From positions 1 through 41,580 of the forward strand of contig NZ_JAELUH010000045.1 in assembly GCF_016429215.1 (NCBI RefSeq): DNA of 41,580 bases, in the 5' to 3' direction. Positions 33,547 to 41,580 of this stretch are shown in pieces. The notes under the pieces were generated by a model. That model saw only the letters and a list, made by a program, of their open reading frames with translations, was not told the DNA's origin and ran no database searches. The first letter of the stretch is position 1. Each line of letters starts with the position of its first letter. The DNA comes from Herbaspirillum sp. ASV7. Its GTDB lineage: Bacteria > Pseudomonadota > Gammaproteobacteria > Burkholderiales > Burkholderiaceae_D. The position numbers and the translations under genes are program-made.

Positions 33547-34125
33547 ATGAGTTCGCTGACCTTGCCAAACAAAGAAGTGTCACGGCCCATGAAAAGAGAC
33601 TATCTAATCTGGGTTCTTCTGCTATTAAGTGTGGTTCTGATCGGAGGTTGTGCCACCAATTTCTATGATGCACAATCCGATCAGCTTTTGACCGACTTTG
33701 GAAAGAAGAGCAACCTTCAGCTCTATAAGTTGGAGATTGAGTTTCAGGACAGGAATGATGTTCCTAAATTCGATCAAGAATTTTACAGCGGCTTGCTAGC
33801 TGATTTATCAGTAATCAAGTTTAGGGTGCTTGGCTCACAATCTAGTGGAGTGTCAGGTGAATGGCTAGATGGCGAATTCAATAACTTCGAAAACCTAGTT
33901 AAAGATTTAGAAAGTAAACACCGAAAGGCCTATGCTGATCGGCAAGAAATTATTGCTAGGGCTCTTAAACAAGGAGTTGATACGCCGAGCTACCCCGAAA
34001 AGGCGGACTTCGCCCCAGCAAATTTTGCAGTAACAAGAAGACTGATTAATTCGAGATTGCAGTCGCTAGTGCTTTATGAAAAGACCTTGAAGAGTTCTTC
34101 AGCTTCTGAGGCTGGCAGTAGCTGA
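33547..34125 (+). CDS. Hypothetical lipoprotein (192 aa)
   Basis: A 192-residue protein started at ATG 33547, with AGGAG at 33537-33541. The lipoprotein signal MKRDYLIWVLLLLSVVLIGG ends at Cys35, after an unusual 14-residue hydrophilic head; an alternative start at Met15 has no ribosome site. The mature part is helical and charged (NLVKDLESKHRKAYADRQEI, then RRLINSRLQSLVLYEKTLKS). No family is recognised. It lies 50 nt before the Ala-rich protein gene and is likely co-transcribed. Confidence 0.72.
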   Translation: MSSLTLPNKEVSRPMKRDYLIWVLLLLSVVLIGGCATNFYDAQSDQLLTDFGKKSNLQLYKLEIEFQDRNDVPKFDQEFYSGLLADLSVIKFRVLGSQSSGVSGEWLDGEFNNFENLVKDLESKHRKAYADRQEIIARALKQGVDTPSYPEKADFAPANFAVTRRLINSRLQSLVLYEKTLKSSSASEAGSS

Positions 34126-34175
34126 GGCGAGTAATGGCGATAGTCTTTTCTTATATAAACAATAGAGGAGTTATC

Positions 34176-34493
34176 ATGCAAAATTGGTCTCAGGTAAGAG
34201 ACGCTGCAATTGCCGCAGCAAAAGCTAGTTTGGGTGGTTCTTGGGGGATCGTTGCCGCGTCAGCTTCTGCCCAAATCTCTGGATTGGTGGAATGCGCCAA
34301 GTACATCGACGAAAATAGATCGACTATGTCAGAGGCGAACTATCGCCATCTGTTGGAGCTTCAAGAAACTGCTGTTGAGGATGCTATTGCCGGCTACGAG
34401 GCCATTGGTATCGTGGCAGCACAAAAAGCCGCTGAAGCTGCGATAAATGTGATTGTTGCGGCCTTGCCCGGCTTACTTTTGGGTGCCGTCTAG
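34176..34493 (+). CDS. Ala-rich helical protein (105 aa) paired with a lipoprotein
   Basis: A 105-residue protein started at ATG 34176 because GAGGAG lies 5 nt upstream; the frame from 34134 is less likely. It is strongly helical and alanine-rich: VRDAAIAAAKASLGGSWGIV, then ENRSTMSEANYRHLLELQET and AEAAINVIVAALPGLLLGAV. The end is hydrophobic enough to insert in a membrane, with no signal peptide. A paired lipoprotein upstream suggests the two act together, perhaps at the envelope. Function unknown; a bacteriocin-like or pore-forming peptide is possible but unproven. Confidence 0.65.
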   Translation: MQNWSQVRDAAIAAAKASLGGSWGIVAASASAQISGLVECAKYIDENRSTMSEANYRHLLELQETAVEDAIAGYEAIGIVAAQKAAEAAINVIVAALPGLLLGAV

Positions 34494-34654
34494 TTGGCTG
34501 TCACTACCTTCTTCCTGAATGAAATGCCAGCCACTCTTGAGGGTAGAGATGAGTATGCGTAGAGCATAGTACGGCGCAGGTGTGATTTTATGATCTCTCT
34601 GACGACGGGAGGACTAACCATTCGCCATCGTCAGAGTTATTCGCCAGTATGCAG

Positions 34655-37126
34655 TTATTCGGACTTCTTTGAGTTGTACCAACGAATAGCTTTGTTATCA
34701 CGTTTCTTAACGTAACCCAGAGAAGCCAGCCGCTCCCCAAAGGCGCTGGACGATAGAGCATGGTACCCATTCTGCATGGTCCATGTTCTATATCGCTCAT
34801 ACAAATCACTGCTTCTGACCCCTTCCTTGAAGTTAAAGAAGACAGTTTCATCCGCAATATCTAAGAGAAACTGACGAACCGGATCCGAATTCAGACGGTA
34901 CGATTCGATTGCTTGGCTGGAGCTTGGAGGGACATCGAATCTTCCACGATGTAGCAGGTTTTGCAGTCCAGCGACAGCCCAGTTCAGAATGCCTGGTAGT
35001 TCTGCCATCAGCCTTTCTTCTCGACGAATGTCCCGCTCGTGTTCCTGAAACTGTCGATTGAACTGCAGGATAATGGCACGTCGTGCAAATCCATCCGAAT
35101 GATCCAGAAGCCTAGGTAGACTATTCGTTGCCCCAATCAGGCGGGCATATGGCCTGAAAGAGAACGACGCTTCAAACTTGCGCTCGGCCTCGATTTCATC
35201 ACCGGCAGTGATCTGCTTCAAGTAACCGTCTGAAATCGTCGCTTGAGCACTCATTTCCGAACTGATGTTCACCAGTTTGCCGAAAAGCTCTGCTCTAACG
35301 AACTTATCCTGTAGGCGCTCGATGGCAGCATTACTAATATTCGGAGATCCAACCAGAGCCTGTAGCACTGAAAGAACAAGCGACTTGCCATTACCCCCAG
35401 CGCCGACGAGCCACAAGAACTTGTGCATCTTGGTGTCCGGGATCAAGCAATAGCCGCTGAATTCCTGCAGCAGCTTGGTCTTGCTCTCCTTGTCGGTATC
35501 TGGCGCAAAGATTTCGTCTAGGGTTTGCAACCACAGAGTACATTTCGCCTTCGGTAGAAATTCAATCTGCAGGGCGTTTGTCAATTTGTGATCTGGACTG
35601 TGCGGAAGCAACTCTCCCGAAATTGGTTCTAGCGTCCCATTCTTCAGACAAATCAGATTTGATCTTCTTTCGAACATCGCTGGATCTGCGGCATGATGAG
35701 TTCTTAGCAATTCGAAGACCGTGTTTATCTTCCTTGGAGTGGCTGCGTCTCCAAGATAATGCATGATCGGGTTTCGTACCTCAAGGTCTTGCTTCAGAAC
35801 CTTCCAATGACCATTTGCGTATCCAAGCATCTTGCCGTCGAAGCAGGCAAGGTGGCCCCCGAAAAAATTCTGCCCGAATTCTCTAGCCATCTGCATGGGA
35901 GTGGGATCTTGTCGTTTGGTGGATAAGCGTGATCCTCCTGGGAGTACATCCTCTGCATCTTCCACATCGTCTGCGAGGGGAGTCATCCTTGCGGCATCCA
36001 TCCATAGTTCCTCGCCTAGGTCCGCAAGCGTTTGGGCTGTCCATCCATCACGCAGGGCATCGGCAAGATCATAGCCTTTGGGGAGCTCACTTCCAGGCTT
36101 TGTCAGAAGCTTAAGATCCATGATGGCAGCTACTTGAGCTCCGACTGCTGAAAGCAAATCGTTGAGCGACTTAGCATAAGCAATACCAGCTTCATCGTTG
36201 TCCGGAGCGATATAAACGGTGCGCCCTGCAAAAGGCATCAAATCGGTCTTTTCAGGCGACTTTGCTCCATTCATGGTGGTGACCGCCACGAAGCCGGGGA
36301 AAAGGCTCTGAGCGGCATCTGCGGCTTTCTCTCCCTCGGTGAAAAGAACAGGTGCATCAGGGTTTGCTGATAGCCGGTCAAGCCCGTAAGCGGGGCGAGG
36401 CTCTGGCGGTGCTTTCAATTGCCAGGAGGGATATCCGGTCTCATCCTTGCAATATGTTTGGGGGAGATATGTCTTCCCCGCTGCGGTGTCAAACCGGTTT
36501 TGGAAGAACAAGATCTCACCAGCTGCATTACGGTAGGCCCAACTAGCGGTCGGCTTTCCAAGATGTGTACCGAAGTAAATGGTGCGTCGTGCAAGTGCGT
36601 CCTCAGGTACTGGCATGACGGCCGTAAATTCAGGCTGGCCTGTACGTTTTTTGAAATCGCCCTTCGCTACCCGAGCAGCAGCGATGGTTTCCGATCCCGA
36701 TGCAATGTGTTCCAGAATTAACCGAGCCGCCTCAGTCTGGCTGATATCGCCTTCAACATATGCAACTAAGCTGATCAGGTCGGATCCGCTCTCATGATCT
36801 TCTCCGGCGAATTCTTTCCAAAGGCCAGTCTCCGTATTGATCACGAATGATCCAAGATTAGTGTCGTTCCTGGTTGGATTCAAGGCGGCGTATTGCTTTC
36901 CCCGAATTTCGCCATCCGGGAGCCAGCGATCAAAGATATCGTCTTGACATTCGAAGGCAAGCTCCTTGATCAATTCGAAGTTCAGTCCGCCGTTCATCGA
37001 TTTGTCGAGGATGAGGAGCTCTTTGGCTCGGATTACGGGGTTTGTTTCTGTCGGTGAGAGATGTGCTTGTGACAGTGCTGCTACGGGCGTTTTTTCGCCT
37101 TCTAATAATAGATTAAAATAATTCAT
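34655..37126 (-). CDS. P4-type primase-helicase (Toprim + D5_N + SF3-like helicase)
   Basis: An 823-residue replication protein. An N-terminal primase part holds a DUF5906/P4 primase region and a Toprim domain with E264 (FTEGEKAADAAQ) and D309/D311 (YIAPDNDEAG). The C-terminal helicase has D5_N sequence (RSNLICLKNGTLEPISGELL), Walker A GAGGNGKS with Lys581 and a box-C-like VRAELFGKLVNISSEMSAQA. A winged-helix tail follows (DLYERYRTWTMQNGYHALSS). Such proteins prime and unwind DNA from an iteron origin in P4-like satellites. No clear CHC2 zinc finger is seen at the start. The start at 37126 lacks a good ribosome site. It lies 108 nt after an HTH gene. Confidence 0.9.
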   Translation of the reverse strand: MNYFNLLLEGEKTPVAALSQAHLSPTETNPVIRAKELLILDKSMNGGLNFELIKELAFECQDDIFDRWLPDGEIRGKQYAALNPTRNDTNLGSFVINTETGLWKEFAGEDHESGSDLISLVAYVEGDISQTEAARLILEHIASGSETIAAARVAKGDFKKRTGQPEFTAVMPVPEDALARRTIYFGTHLGKPTASWAYRNAAGEILFFQNRFDTAAGKTYLPQTYCKDETGYPSWQLKAPPEPRPAYGLDRLSANPDAPVLFTEGEKAADAAQSLFPGFVAVTTMNGAKSPEKTDLMPFAGRTVYIAPDNDEAGIAYAKSLNDLLSAVGAQVAAIMDLKLLTKPGSELPKGYDLADALRDGWTAQTLADLGEELWMDAARMTPLADDVEDAEDVLPGGSRLSTKRQDPTPMQMAREFGQNFFGGHLACFDGKMLGYANGHWKVLKQDLEVRNPIMHYLGDAATPRKINTVFELLRTHHAADPAMFERRSNLICLKNGTLEPISGELLPHSPDHKLTNALQIEFLPKAKCTLWLQTLDEIFAPDTDKESKTKLLQEFSGYCLIPDTKMHKFLWLVGAGGNGKSLVLSVLQALVGSPNISNAAIERLQDKFVRAELFGKLVNISSEMSAQATISDGYLKQITAGDEIEAERKFEASFSFRPYARLIGATNSLPRLLDHSDGFARRAIILQFNRQFQEHERDIRREERLMAELPGILNWAVAGLQNLLHRGRFDVPPSSSQAIESYRLNSDPVRQFLLDIADETVFFNFKEGVRSSDLYERYRTWTMQNGYHALSSSAFGERLASLGYVKKRDNKAIRWYNSKKSE

Positions 37127-37150
37127 AGTTAATTTTTATTGTTATATGCT

Positions 37151-37186
37151 CCGCCCGAGATTCGTCGTTTCGGGCGGATTTTTTTT
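37151..37186 (+). terminator. Strong plus-strand terminator upstream of the primase-helicase gene
   Basis: CCGCCCGA (37151-37158) pairs with TCGGGCGG (37170-37177), then eight T (37179-37186). It would end plus-strand transcription, yet all neighbouring genes left of it read on the minus strand. It may close an antisense RNA over the primase start. Confidence 0.7.
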
Positions 37187-37234
37187 CGCCGATCTTCACC
37201 ATGAAGAAGCGGCAAGCAGGGCATTTCTCTGTGC

Positions 37235-37429
37235 TTACTGCTCGAAGCGAGGGCGAAGCCTCGATACATCGAATCCACTGGCCTTGGCAACGATCTCTGC
37301 CTTATCCAGGTTTGGGATGTGATTGTTGCGGATCCACTTGCCAACTGTGCTTTTTGACACTCCAAGCTTGCGGCTGACCATGGTTGTTCCACCCATGTTG
37401 TGTATAGCTTTTGCTGTATCTCCTCTCAT
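37235..37429 (-). CDS. Cro-like helix-turn-helix regulator (64 aa)
   Basis: A 64-residue DNA-binding protein: MVSRKLGVSKSTVGKWIRNN is a helix-turn-helix recognition unit, followed by IPNLDKAEIVAKASGFDVSR. This matches YdaS/Cro-type phage regulators. AAGGA precedes the start at 37429. It is divergent from the OLD gene and upstream of the primase-helicase gene, so it probably controls one or both. The intervening 108 bp (37430-37537) has an AAGGCG/CGCCTT hairpin at 37455-37475 flanked by GTTAA and GTTAAC elements, a candidate operator. Confidence 0.8.
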   Translation of the reverse strand: MRGDTAKAIHNMGGTTMVSRKLGVSKSTVGKWIRNNHIPNLDKAEIVAKASGFDVSRLRPRFEQ

Positions 37430-37537
37430 TTTTATATTCCTTTTTAGTTAAGAGAAGGCGTTTTTTGTTCGCCTTAGAGGTATGTTAACTCCTGTTTTCT
37501 GATCGAAATACAAATTCTTAAAAATTTGAGGAATTCT

Positions 37538-39055
37538 ATGTACGTTGCCAGTCTACATTTGGAAAATTTCCGCTCTTTCGTCTCGCTTCCGGCTCTCTCC
37601 TTGGGCCGAATCAATGTCCTTACTGGTCACAACAATACTGGGAAGTCTTCGATAATATCTGCCCTATATCTTTTCCAAACAAGCCATGTGGTGGCTAATT
37701 CATATATCCGAAACGGGGAACAGGCATCCCGTATTGATGCCAGGTTCGAAGAAGTTGTTGGCGTGAAGACATGGGGTGCTATGGGAGAGTGCGGAAGGGC
37801 AACTGCATCTTTGTTACTGCAGCGAGGGACGGCAAGCCAACCGTCAATTCAGTTAGATTTTGGCGGTGGAGCTAATTACGTTGCACCTTTTCCTAGCCAA
37901 GAGCCAAATCACTTTATCGTTCCTTTTTTCTCAAGGAGAAAAGCTTTCCAATATGTCGAAGACGTACGTCGAAACAATGCGATTCAGGTGGAGTCCAATC
38001 TTTCATTTCTCGCTGCGAAATTATCTCGGTTGTCGAATAGAGGGTTTCCAGGACATGATCAGTACACGGAATATTGCAAGAAAATTTTAGGCTTTCCGGT
38101 ATACACGGTACCTTCGGAAAATGGCCAAATCCCCGGAGTTTACTTGGATGACGAATCAGTTATATCGATAGAGTCGATGGGGGAGGGGGTCGCTAATATT
38201 GCAAGCCTATTGGCAAGTCTAATTTCATCGAAAGGAAAGTTGTTTTTAATTGAGGAGCCGGAAAATGATCTACATCCCGGAGCCTTGCGTGAGCTTCTAG
38301 AGCTCATCGTAAAGGCCTCGGAACACAATCAATTTGTTGTCTCTTCCCATTCAAATATCGTTGTGCAATATCTAGCGGCAGCTTCAAATAGTAAGCTGTT
38401 TAATGTTTCAACAAAATTTGGCGAGCTGCCCCCTGTCTCGATTGTTGAGGAGATTCTTCCAACACCTGCTGCGAGAATTGCAGCGCTTAAGTCCCTGGGC
38501 TATACCCTGGCAGATTTTGAGCTTTGGGAGGGCTGGTTGATTCTTGAGGAGTCATCTGCTGAGCGCCTTATCCGTGATTTTTTAATCCCATGGTTTTTCC
38601 CAAGGCTAAGTTGTCTACGCACCTTATCCGCAAGCGGAATCGCAGGTGTTGAACCTGCGTTCAATGACCTGCACCGTATGCTGAAGTTTGCGCATCTAAC
38701 TCCGATTTATCAGGCACGAACCTGGGTCTTGGTCGATGGGGATGACGCTGGTGTACGTACTGTTGACAGGCTACGGCAGGCCTTCTCTACTTGGAATCGG
38801 GATCGTTTTAGTGCGTTGGAGCAGCAGAACTTTGAGGCCTACTATCCGGATGTATTTGGGGAGCAAGCCAAGCGTGCATTAGAAATTTTTAATAAAGATG
38901 AGAAGAGGGAGGCGAAACGTACGCTTCTTCTTGCTGTCGTAGATTGGCTTAATGCCGACCCTGTGAGAGGGAAAAAGGCTATCCAGGTTTCGGCCGGAGA
39001 AGTGTTACAGCATCTAGCCGCAATTGAGACCCAAATTTTTGGTGCGACCGGCTAG
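37538..39055 (+). CDS. OLD-family ATP-dependent endonuclease (AAA + Toprim)
   Basis: A 505-residue protein started at ATG 37538 with GAGGA upstream; TTG 37526 is less likely. The N-terminal SMC/RecF-like ATPase has Walker A GHNNTGKS (30-37), an ABC-type signature near SIESMGEGVANIASLLASLI and Walker B KLFLIEEPENDLHPG. The C-terminal Toprim nuclease has E337 (LILEESSAERLIRDF) and DGDD at 400-403 (WVLVDGDDAGV). OLD proteins act in phage exclusion, as in P2 Old and GajA of Gabija. No UvrD-like or other partner is adjacent, so it looks like a stand-alone class 1 OLD protein. It is an anti-phage candidate with its own promoter region. Confidence 0.9.
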   Translation: MYVASLHLENFRSFVSLPALSLGRINVLTGHNNTGKSSIISALYLFQTSHVVANSYIRNGEQASRIDARFEEVVGVKTWGAMGECGRATASLLLQRGTASQPSIQLDFGGGANYVAPFPSQEPNHFIVPFFSRRKAFQYVEDVRRNNAIQVESNLSFLAAKLSRLSNRGFPGHDQYTEYCKKILGFPVYTVPSENGQIPGVYLDDESVISIESMGEGVANIASLLASLISSKGKLFLIEEPENDLHPGALRELLELIVKASEHNQFVVSSHSNIVVQYLAAASNSKLFNVSTKFGELPPVSIVEEILPTPAARIAALKSLGYTLADFELWEGWLILEESSAERLIRDFLIPWFFPRLSCLRTLSASGIAGVEPAFNDLHRMLKFAHLTPIYQARTWVLVDGDDAGVRTVDRLRQAFSTWNRDRFSALEQQNFEAYYPDVFGEQAKRALEIFNKDEKREAKRTLLLAVVDWLNADPVRGKKAIQVSAGEVLQHLAAIETQIFGATG

Positions 39056-39166
39056 CGCTGTACTCTGTGCGAAGCAGCGAGTGTCTGCGAAAAATAGCGC
39101 ATTTTCCACCAATTTGGATGAGATTGGAGAGGGTGTATAGACACTTTGCATTAGTATCTTCCCAAT

Positions 39167-39190
39167 CTCCCCACCTTTGTAAGTGGGGAG
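39167..39190. terminator. Hairpin between the convergent OLD and helicase genes
   Basis: CTCCCCAC (39167-39174) pairs with GTGGGGAG (39183-39190) in the 155-bp convergent gap. No T tract follows on either side, so termination is only likely. Confidence 0.45.
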
Positions 39191-39210
39191 GGCGTAGGCA
39201 AAACACTACA

Positions 39211-40983
39211 TCATCCTGGGGGATGGCGACGTACGGCTTGAGGTATTGGAGCGCCGTTGGGGAAGTACTGTCGCCCTGCCGGGCTCGGCCGGAGCATCCA
39301 AACTGTCGTCCCTGACTTCCTCGAGCGGAAACCAAGGCGGGTAAGCTCCCTGCCAAGTGCAATCGAATTCCCAAGAGGTAGCCCATGCGCTTTGCACCAT
39401 CCGCTATAAGCTGAGAACAGGTCGTTGGCTCGTATGCCAGACGTTCCTGGTGATGGTTCAAGGCACTCTCCTGCAAATGTCATGGGAGGCGACAGTTCTT
39501 CACGATACGCTTGGACCTCGTCATTGGATGACGGTGGAATTGAAAACCTGCCGAGCGCTCGCAGTGCCCGTGCGCCGTCGACTGCCCAGGCAATAATGCC
39601 AGGCATTTCATTCTTAAGCTTCGTGAACAACAGGGGATCTCGCTCGTGCTCGGCAAGTTGACGGTTGAACGTCAACACCACCAGACGACGAAAGTAGCCT
39701 TCGGTCGTGTCGCTGCTGTGAGGCATGTTATTCGTCGCTACCATCAGCCTGACGTAGGGCTTGAAAGTCGAGGACGGCTTGTATTTCGCCGACGCTTCAA
39801 TTGAGTCGCCGCCGATGATCGCCTTGAATTCACCATCCGACACGTGGCGTAACTTCGGTAAGTCCGGGGATTGGTTCAGTAGCTTCTTGTCCAGTGCGGC
39901 ACGGACATCCGGGTTTTTCAACCTGTGTAGCATAGCGCTGGTTGCGTTTACCTCACCAACCATGTGGCGTGCAATGTCCATCAAGACAGACTTGCCGTTA
40001 GATCCTTCCCCTTTTAGTATCAGCATGCACTGCTGGCTGCTGTCGGCAGTCAGGATGTAGCCCATCCACTGCTGGATGAATTGTCGCTTTTGCTGCACGT
40101 CACTGTCGCCTTTCCAGATGCTGTCCAAGAAAGCCATGAAGTTGGGGCATTGGCTTCCCTGCACATAGCTGTGCGGAATGCGGTTGAACAGATTGTGGCT
40201 AAGGTTGTGTTCTCCCAGTCGCCCGGTGGTCACGTCCAGCGTGCCATTGGTGAAGCAGATGTGGTTCGGGCTCGGCCGCACTTCGGCATCTTGGAGCTCG
40301 ATGGACAGGATCATTTTGCGGATGGCCTCAGCCTTCGTGATGGTGCCGCCATGGCCCAAGTGTTTGATGATCAGATTCCGAATTTTTCTATCATTGACGG
40401 GCTGGTATGCACCATCTTGCGGTGCGTACATCTTATCTCCGGGGGCGACAAGCAATCCGCTACCAAACTCGCTGGCAACGACAGATTGAGCGAGGGTGAC
40501 ATCGCCCACATCCTTGAGCGAGCGATCCCATTGCAGTAGATCTTCAGGAGATTCCGCAGTGCTTCCTTGCGGCAGAGGACAACCGCCTAGCGGGCAAGTG
40601 GTTGCACCTTTTCCTCGCAGTTCCTCGCATGAGGGAGGTTGCGTAGTATCTGCAGCCGCAATAGCCAAGCTCAACGTGCTCAAGCCCTTCGAAGTCGTGA
40701 AATTCTGGATACGCTCGTACCTGCCAAGCTGTTTGGCCGCAGCGGCAGCAACTTCATTGTTCGAGCACGCTGCTGCACTCGAGCAGCAAGCACGCAAGGT
40801 TCGGCACTTCAGTAGTTGAAGTGGCAGAAGACGGTGGTGGTGCAATTCTGCTGTAGTGGAACGCTCTAGTTGCGCAAGGGCAATAGGAGCGGTATCGGTT
40901 GTGCCGATCGAGGTGTTTTCCGGCAGACTGCTGCTCGGAGACACGGTTGCTTCCTGCTGATTCACGGACACGTTGGCGCTCAT
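39211..40983 (-). CDS. D5/P4-type DNA helicase with Cys-rich N-terminus
   Basis: A 590-residue protein, second of its kind in the window. The N-terminal 170 residues are low-complexity with two Cys clusters (KCRTLRACCSSAAACS and CEELRGKGATTCPLGGCPL), which might bind zinc. No Toprim domain is seen. The helicase part has a D5_N region (SPNHICFTNGTLDVTTGRLG), Walker A GEGSNGKS with Lys331, Walker-B/arginine-finger regions and VRLMVATNNMPHSSDTTEGY. The tail is a winged helix. ATG 40983 overlaps the upstream HTH gene as ATGA. It should unwind DNA for a phage-like replicon, using a primase from elsewhere. Confidence 0.87.
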   Translation of the reverse strand: MSANVSVNQQEATVSPSSSLPENTSIGTTDTAPIALAQLERSTTAELHHHRLLPLQLLKCRTLRACCSSAAACSNNEVAAAAAKQLGRYERIQNFTTSKGLSTLSLAIAAADTTQPPSCEELRGKGATTCPLGGCPLPQGSTAESPEDLLQWDRSLKDVGDVTLAQSVVASEFGSGLLVAPGDKMYAPQDGAYQPVNDRKIRNLIIKHLGHGGTITKAEAIRKMILSIELQDAEVRPSPNHICFTNGTLDVTTGRLGEHNLSHNLFNRIPHSYVQGSQCPNFMAFLDSIWKGDSDVQQKRQFIQQWMGYILTADSSQQCMLILKGEGSNGKSVLMDIARHMVGEVNATSAMLHRLKNPDVRAALDKKLLNQSPDLPKLRHVSDGEFKAIIGGDSIEASAKYKPSSTFKPYVRLMVATNNMPHSSDTTEGYFRRLVVLTFNRQLAEHERDPLLFTKLKNEMPGIIAWAVDGARALRALGRFSIPPSSNDEVQAYREELSPPMTFAGECLEPSPGTSGIRANDLFSAYSGWCKAHGLPLGNSIALGRELTRLGFRSRKSGTTVWMLRPSPAGRQYFPNGAPIPQAVRRHPPG

Positions 40984-41192
40984 GCCGACTCTCCGCCTTG
41001 GGTAGAGCCAGAATGAGAGAAGGTGTTGGCCTGAAGGAACGCCTGAAGATCGCTCAGACGATACTTTGCATAGCGGCCCACTTTCACCACCGGCAGTGGA
41101 TAGCGACCTGTAGAGAACCAGACGGCAAGGGTCTGAGGTTTGACACCTAGGTATTGGGCTGCTGCTGTACGGCTGAAAAGATCAGATTGCAT
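40980..41192 (-). CDS. AlpA/excisionase-like helix-turn-helix protein (70 aa)
   Basis: A 70-residue MerR-like or HTH_17 protein: TAAAQYLGVKPQTLAVWFST followed by GRYPLPVVKVGRYAKYRLSD and a final helix (LQAFLQANTF). Such proteins are AlpA-type regulators or excisionases of P4-like elements and sit just before the replication gene. Its stop overlaps the helicase start, so they are coupled. The upstream gap (41193-41280) has no feature beyond a possible promoter. Confidence 0.85.
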   Translation of the reverse strand: MQSDLFSRTAAAQYLGVKPQTLAVWFSTGRYPLPVVKVGRYAKYRLSDLQAFLQANTFSHSGSTQGGESA

Positions 41193-41280
41193 GTTTGTCC
41201 TGTTAAAAAAGGCCGGCTAGGAGTTAGCGGGCACAGGACGCAATTTACGTGTCTCGATTAAATTTAGCGTGTGAGGTTTT

Positions 41281-41484
41281 TCAGGATTTTTCTCCGCTCT
41301 GATTTTCCTCCGACCATTCCGCTGCAGCCAAGTCGAGCTGACGCAGAGTCTTCAACGTGAAGGCTTCTCGAGCTGTTTTTCGGGTCTGTCGCACTTTATC
41401 CGCCCCCGTGGTACCGTCGACATCAAGCCAGTATGCGAGCTTGTTGTCGGACGGCACTTTTTTCTCGTGTCGCAGGAACCATAG
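41281..41484 (-). CDS. Partial hypothetical protein, cut at the contig end
   Basis: The C-terminal 67 residues of a protein (starts LWFLRHEKKVPSDNKLAYWL, ends EENQSGEKS), hydrophilic and helical. Its apparent first five residues, MYKRQ, come from the Nextera adapter and are not part of the gene; GTG 41499 is therefore not a true start. The real N-terminus is missing. No family can be assigned from this fragment. It reads in the same direction as the HTH and helicase genes, probably in one operon. Confidence 0.6.
   Translation of the reverse strand, partial: LWFLRHEKKVPSDNKLAYWLDVDGTTGADKVRQTRKTAREAFTLKTLRQLDLAAAEWSEENQSGEKS

Positions 41485-41580
<96 letters not shown>

Overview
The window has two parts. 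Positions 1 to about 17,080 are a GC-rich beta-proteobacterial chromosome. Gene content (LivG/LivF, an nrt nitrate transporter, many CsbD/DUF883/BON/DUF3309 stress genes, a NarL-type two-component set) fits the Oxalobacteraceae, most like Herbaspirillum; the genus is an inference. From about 17,083 to 41,484 lies a lower-GC genomic island. It starts at a tRNA-Lys 3' fragment beside a tyrosine integrase, and its right end is not in the window. The last 96 bases are a sequencing artefact: a Nextera adapter followed by poly-G.

Layout of the chromosomal part: the end of a branched-chain amino acid ABC transporter operon (livG, livF); a cluster of small envelope and general-stress genes (1,553-4,867); a response regulator, a single-domain receiver protein and a membrane sensor kinase (5,222-8,600); more stress genes (8,869-10,525); the nitrate uptake operon nrtA-nrtB-nrtC (11,034-14,155) with a downstream chemoreceptor-like gene; then a DUF423 protein, a hypothetical protein and a secreted alpha/beta hydrolase.

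Six small stress genes share a bipartite upstream element, TCCTAC-N17/18-C[CT][GT]AT, on both strands. It sits either 93 nt or 126-134 nt before the start codon, which looks like promoters of one regulon. The nrt operon has a near-consensus sigma-54 promoter. Its leader carries two hexaloop hairpins (loops AACGGC and AAAGGC), the second overlapping an intrinsic terminator, which is the arrangement of an ANTAR (NasR/NasT) antitermination target.

The island carries an integrase, a three-gene cassette of small proteins, a phage-type repressor, a PEP-CTERM secreted protein, a DUF932 protein, a 19-residue-repeat protein, a complete type I restriction-modification operon (hsdM-hsdS-hsdR), a 12-copy GTGTAGG iteron-like array around an AT-rich core, a PD-(D/E)XK/DUF4268 protein, a phospholipase D-like remnant, a LuxR-type regulator, a lipoprotein/Ala-rich gene pair, a P4-type primase-helicase, an OLD-family ATPase-nuclease, and a second D5-type helicase with an AlpA-like HTH protein. 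Together they suggest a replicating integrative element, or two fused ones, loaded with anti-phage genes. The iteron array is a candidate replication origin for one of the helicases.
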